Origin: an uncultured Fidelibacterota bacterium
Lineage (GTDB): Bacteria; Fidelibacterota; Marinisomatia; SCGC-AAA003-L08; D37C17
Direction of reading: 5' to 3'
DNA: 16,908 bases
Assembly (NCBI GenBank): GCA_913049525.1
Contig: CAJWYZ010000014.1
Coordinates: forward strand, 1 to 16,908
The translations under genes were made by a program, and so were the position numbers. The notes under the pieces are model-generated. The model had not been told where the DNA came from. It did not search any database and saw only the letters and a list, made by a program, of their open reading frames with translations. Positions 15,829 to 16,908 of this stretch are shown piece after piece; within the stretch, counting starts at the first letter, position 1, and every line of letters starts with the position of its first letter.

Positions 15829-16805
15829 ATGCTGAACTAGATAACATTGTAACGTCTCCTATTAATGATTATATCATTCGTTTTGAAAAAGTTTACACCC
15901 AGTCACTCCATTCTGATGTAAAATTAATCAATACAATTATCAGATATATTTCACGGAAAAAAGGAAAACAGCTCAGACCCCGCCTTTGTTTACTTTCAGC
16001 CAAATTATGTGGTGAGCCCACTGAAAATACATACCGAGCAGCAGCCCTTATTGAAATGATTCATGTTGCAACACTCATTCATGATGATGTGGTAGATGAT
16101 GCTGATCTTCGTCGAGGGTGGCCTTCTGTTAATCGAGTTTGGAAGAATAAACTTTCCATTTTAGTGGGTGATTTTATGTTTTCAAAAGCCCTCACCAATA
16201 TGATTCACCTGAAAGATTTTGATGCGTTAGATATTTTATCAAGTACAGCACAGCGCCTGAGCCAGGGTGAAATTCAGCAAATTGAAAAAGCCATAAAGAA
16301 AAATATGACAGAGGAAGTTTATTATCAAATGGTGAGTGATAAAACGGCATCGCTGTTCTCTGCAGCCTGTAAACTAGGAGTTATGACAGTAACAGAAGAC
16401 AATGATAAACGTGAAGCGTTGGCAAAATTTGGTGAAAAATTTGGATTGGTATTTCAAATAAAAGATGATCTTCTGGATATTACTGGCAATGTTGAAGGTT
16501 TAGGAAAGCCTGCCGGGTTTGATCTTAAAAAAAATATTCTTACCCTGCCACTTATTCATCTATTTGAAAAATTAGATTCCTCTGATTCAAAAAGGGTGAA
16601 AAGACAGCTTCGAAATCATGTGAAAAAATCTGAGCTCAAAGAGATTAGAATGCTTATTGAAAACCATGGGGGAATTCAATTTGCTGAAAAACAAATTGAC
16701 AGGCTATCCAAAGAAGCACAGGATGAGCTTAATATTTTCCCCGATTCTGTTTATAAAGACGCTTTATTGGCAGCATTAACATTTAATTCTCATCGACATA
16801 ATTAA
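15825..16805 (+). CDS. Long-chain polyprenyl diphosphate synthase (trans-isoprenyl type)
   Basis: This enzyme condenses isopentenyl diphosphate onto an allylic diphosphate to build the all-trans chain of quinones or other prenyl lipids. The 326-residue protein has KGKQLRPRL (46-54), first Asp-rich motif D87-D88-x2-D91 followed by RRG, GDFMFSKA, and second motif D214-D215-x2-D218 (QIKDDLLDITGN). The residues 4 and 5 before the first motif are Thr and Ala. Small side chains there normally permit long products (about C30-C45), whereas bulky aromatics limit farnesyl or geranylgeranyl synthases. Octaprenyl/heptaprenyl synthase (ispB/hepT-like) is the best guess, but exact chain length cannot be read. 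It overlaps tatC by 4 bases and shares a base with the next start (TAATG). Confidence 0.93.
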   Translation: MNAELDNIVTSPINDYIIRFEKVYTQSLHSDVKLINTIIRYISRKKGKQLRPRLCLLSAKLCGEPTENTYRAAALIEMIHVATLIHDDVVDDADLRRGWPSVNRVWKNKLSILVGDFMFSKALTNMIHLKDFDALDILSSTAQRLSQGEIQQIEKAIKKNMTEEVYYQMVSDKTASLFSAACKLGVMTVTEDNDKREALAKFGEKFGLVFQIKDDLLDITGNVEGLGKPAGFDLKKNILTLPLIHLFEKLDSSDSKRVKRQLRNHVKKSELKEIRMLIENHGGIQFAEKQIDRLSKEAQDELNIFPDSVYKDALLAALTFNSHRHN

Positions 16806-16908
16806 TGCGGTTTAAGCATAGAAAAAGGGTAAGAAAAAAACGCCTCCAAACCCGACAGGACCGGATTCTGACCCTGGCTAATGCCATCAGTATAAGCAGA
16901 ATATTTCT
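16805..16908 (+). CDS. Probable CDP-alcohol phosphatidyltransferase, N-terminus only
   Basis: Only 34 codons are inside the window; the frame is open to the edge. The start ATG overlaps the previous stop as TAATG. The first 20 residues are strongly basic (MRFKHRKRVRKKRLQ). They are followed by ILTLANAISISRIF, which resembles the conserved N-terminal (L/I)PNxLTxxRI of PgsA-type phosphatidylglycerophosphate synthases and relatives. If correct, it makes phospholipid head groups in the membrane. The long basic leader is unusual for PgsA. The call rests on one short motif and is tentative. Confidence 0.5.
   Translation, partial: MRFKHRKRVRKKRLQTRQDRILTLANAISISRIF

Overview
The window is AT-rich bacterial chromosome, almost entirely coding. 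I see no mobile element, CRISPR array, tRNA or rRNA gene, or phage gene. Genes are packed head to tail, often with 4- or 8-base stop/start overlaps. The mix suggests a free-living bacterium of the FCB/Candidatus Marinimicrobia (SAR406) type: a DUF5683 membrane protein, a two-subunit glycine decarboxylase, an exonuclease-helicase DinG, an archaeal-like geranylgeranyl reductase, TatC and MeaB. That taxonomic placement is inference; no marker in the window settles it.

Positions 1-9848 (+) look like one long transcription unit of ten genes: the 3' end of alaS, gcvPB, a PPC/DUF296 protein, a RidA-family deaminase, a DUF5683 protein, purF, a UbiA-family prenyltransferase, a 57-residue 2[4Fe-4S] ferredoxin, a geranylgeranyl-reductase-family flavoprotein and a DinG-family exonuclease/helicase. 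Between consecutive genes there is at most a 3-base gap. A 119-base gap follows. Then come a histidine/aromatic amino acid ammonia-lyase and guaB, overlapping by 4 bases (9968-12933, +).

guaB converges on rpsT (S20, minus strand, 12988-13236); the short gap holds two hairpins that may terminate transcription. The 193-base region 13237-13429 is the divergent promoter region of rpsT and a Crp-family regulator. After the regulator come meaB/argK, tatC, a long-chain polyprenyl diphosphate synthase and the first codons of a probable CDP-alcohol phosphatidyltransferase, which runs off the right edge.

The most interesting part is the tightly coupled trio UbiA prenyltransferase, ferredoxin and geranylgeranyl reductase (4698-7042). 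In archaea a prenyltransferase of this superfamily builds the diether lipid core, and a ferredoxin-supplied reductase of this family saturates the isoprenoid chains. Here the trio sits in an otherwise bacterial operon. It may build a saturated isoprenoid lipid or saturate a quinone tail; the window cannot say which. Other items worth checking are a DinG that carries both an intact DEDDh exonuclease and four candidate Fe-S cysteines, an ammonia-lyase of unclear substrate outside any hut operon, a PurF with all four Fe-S ligands but no propeptide, and a TatC in which a usually conserved glutamate of the signal-recognition loop appears to be tyrosine.
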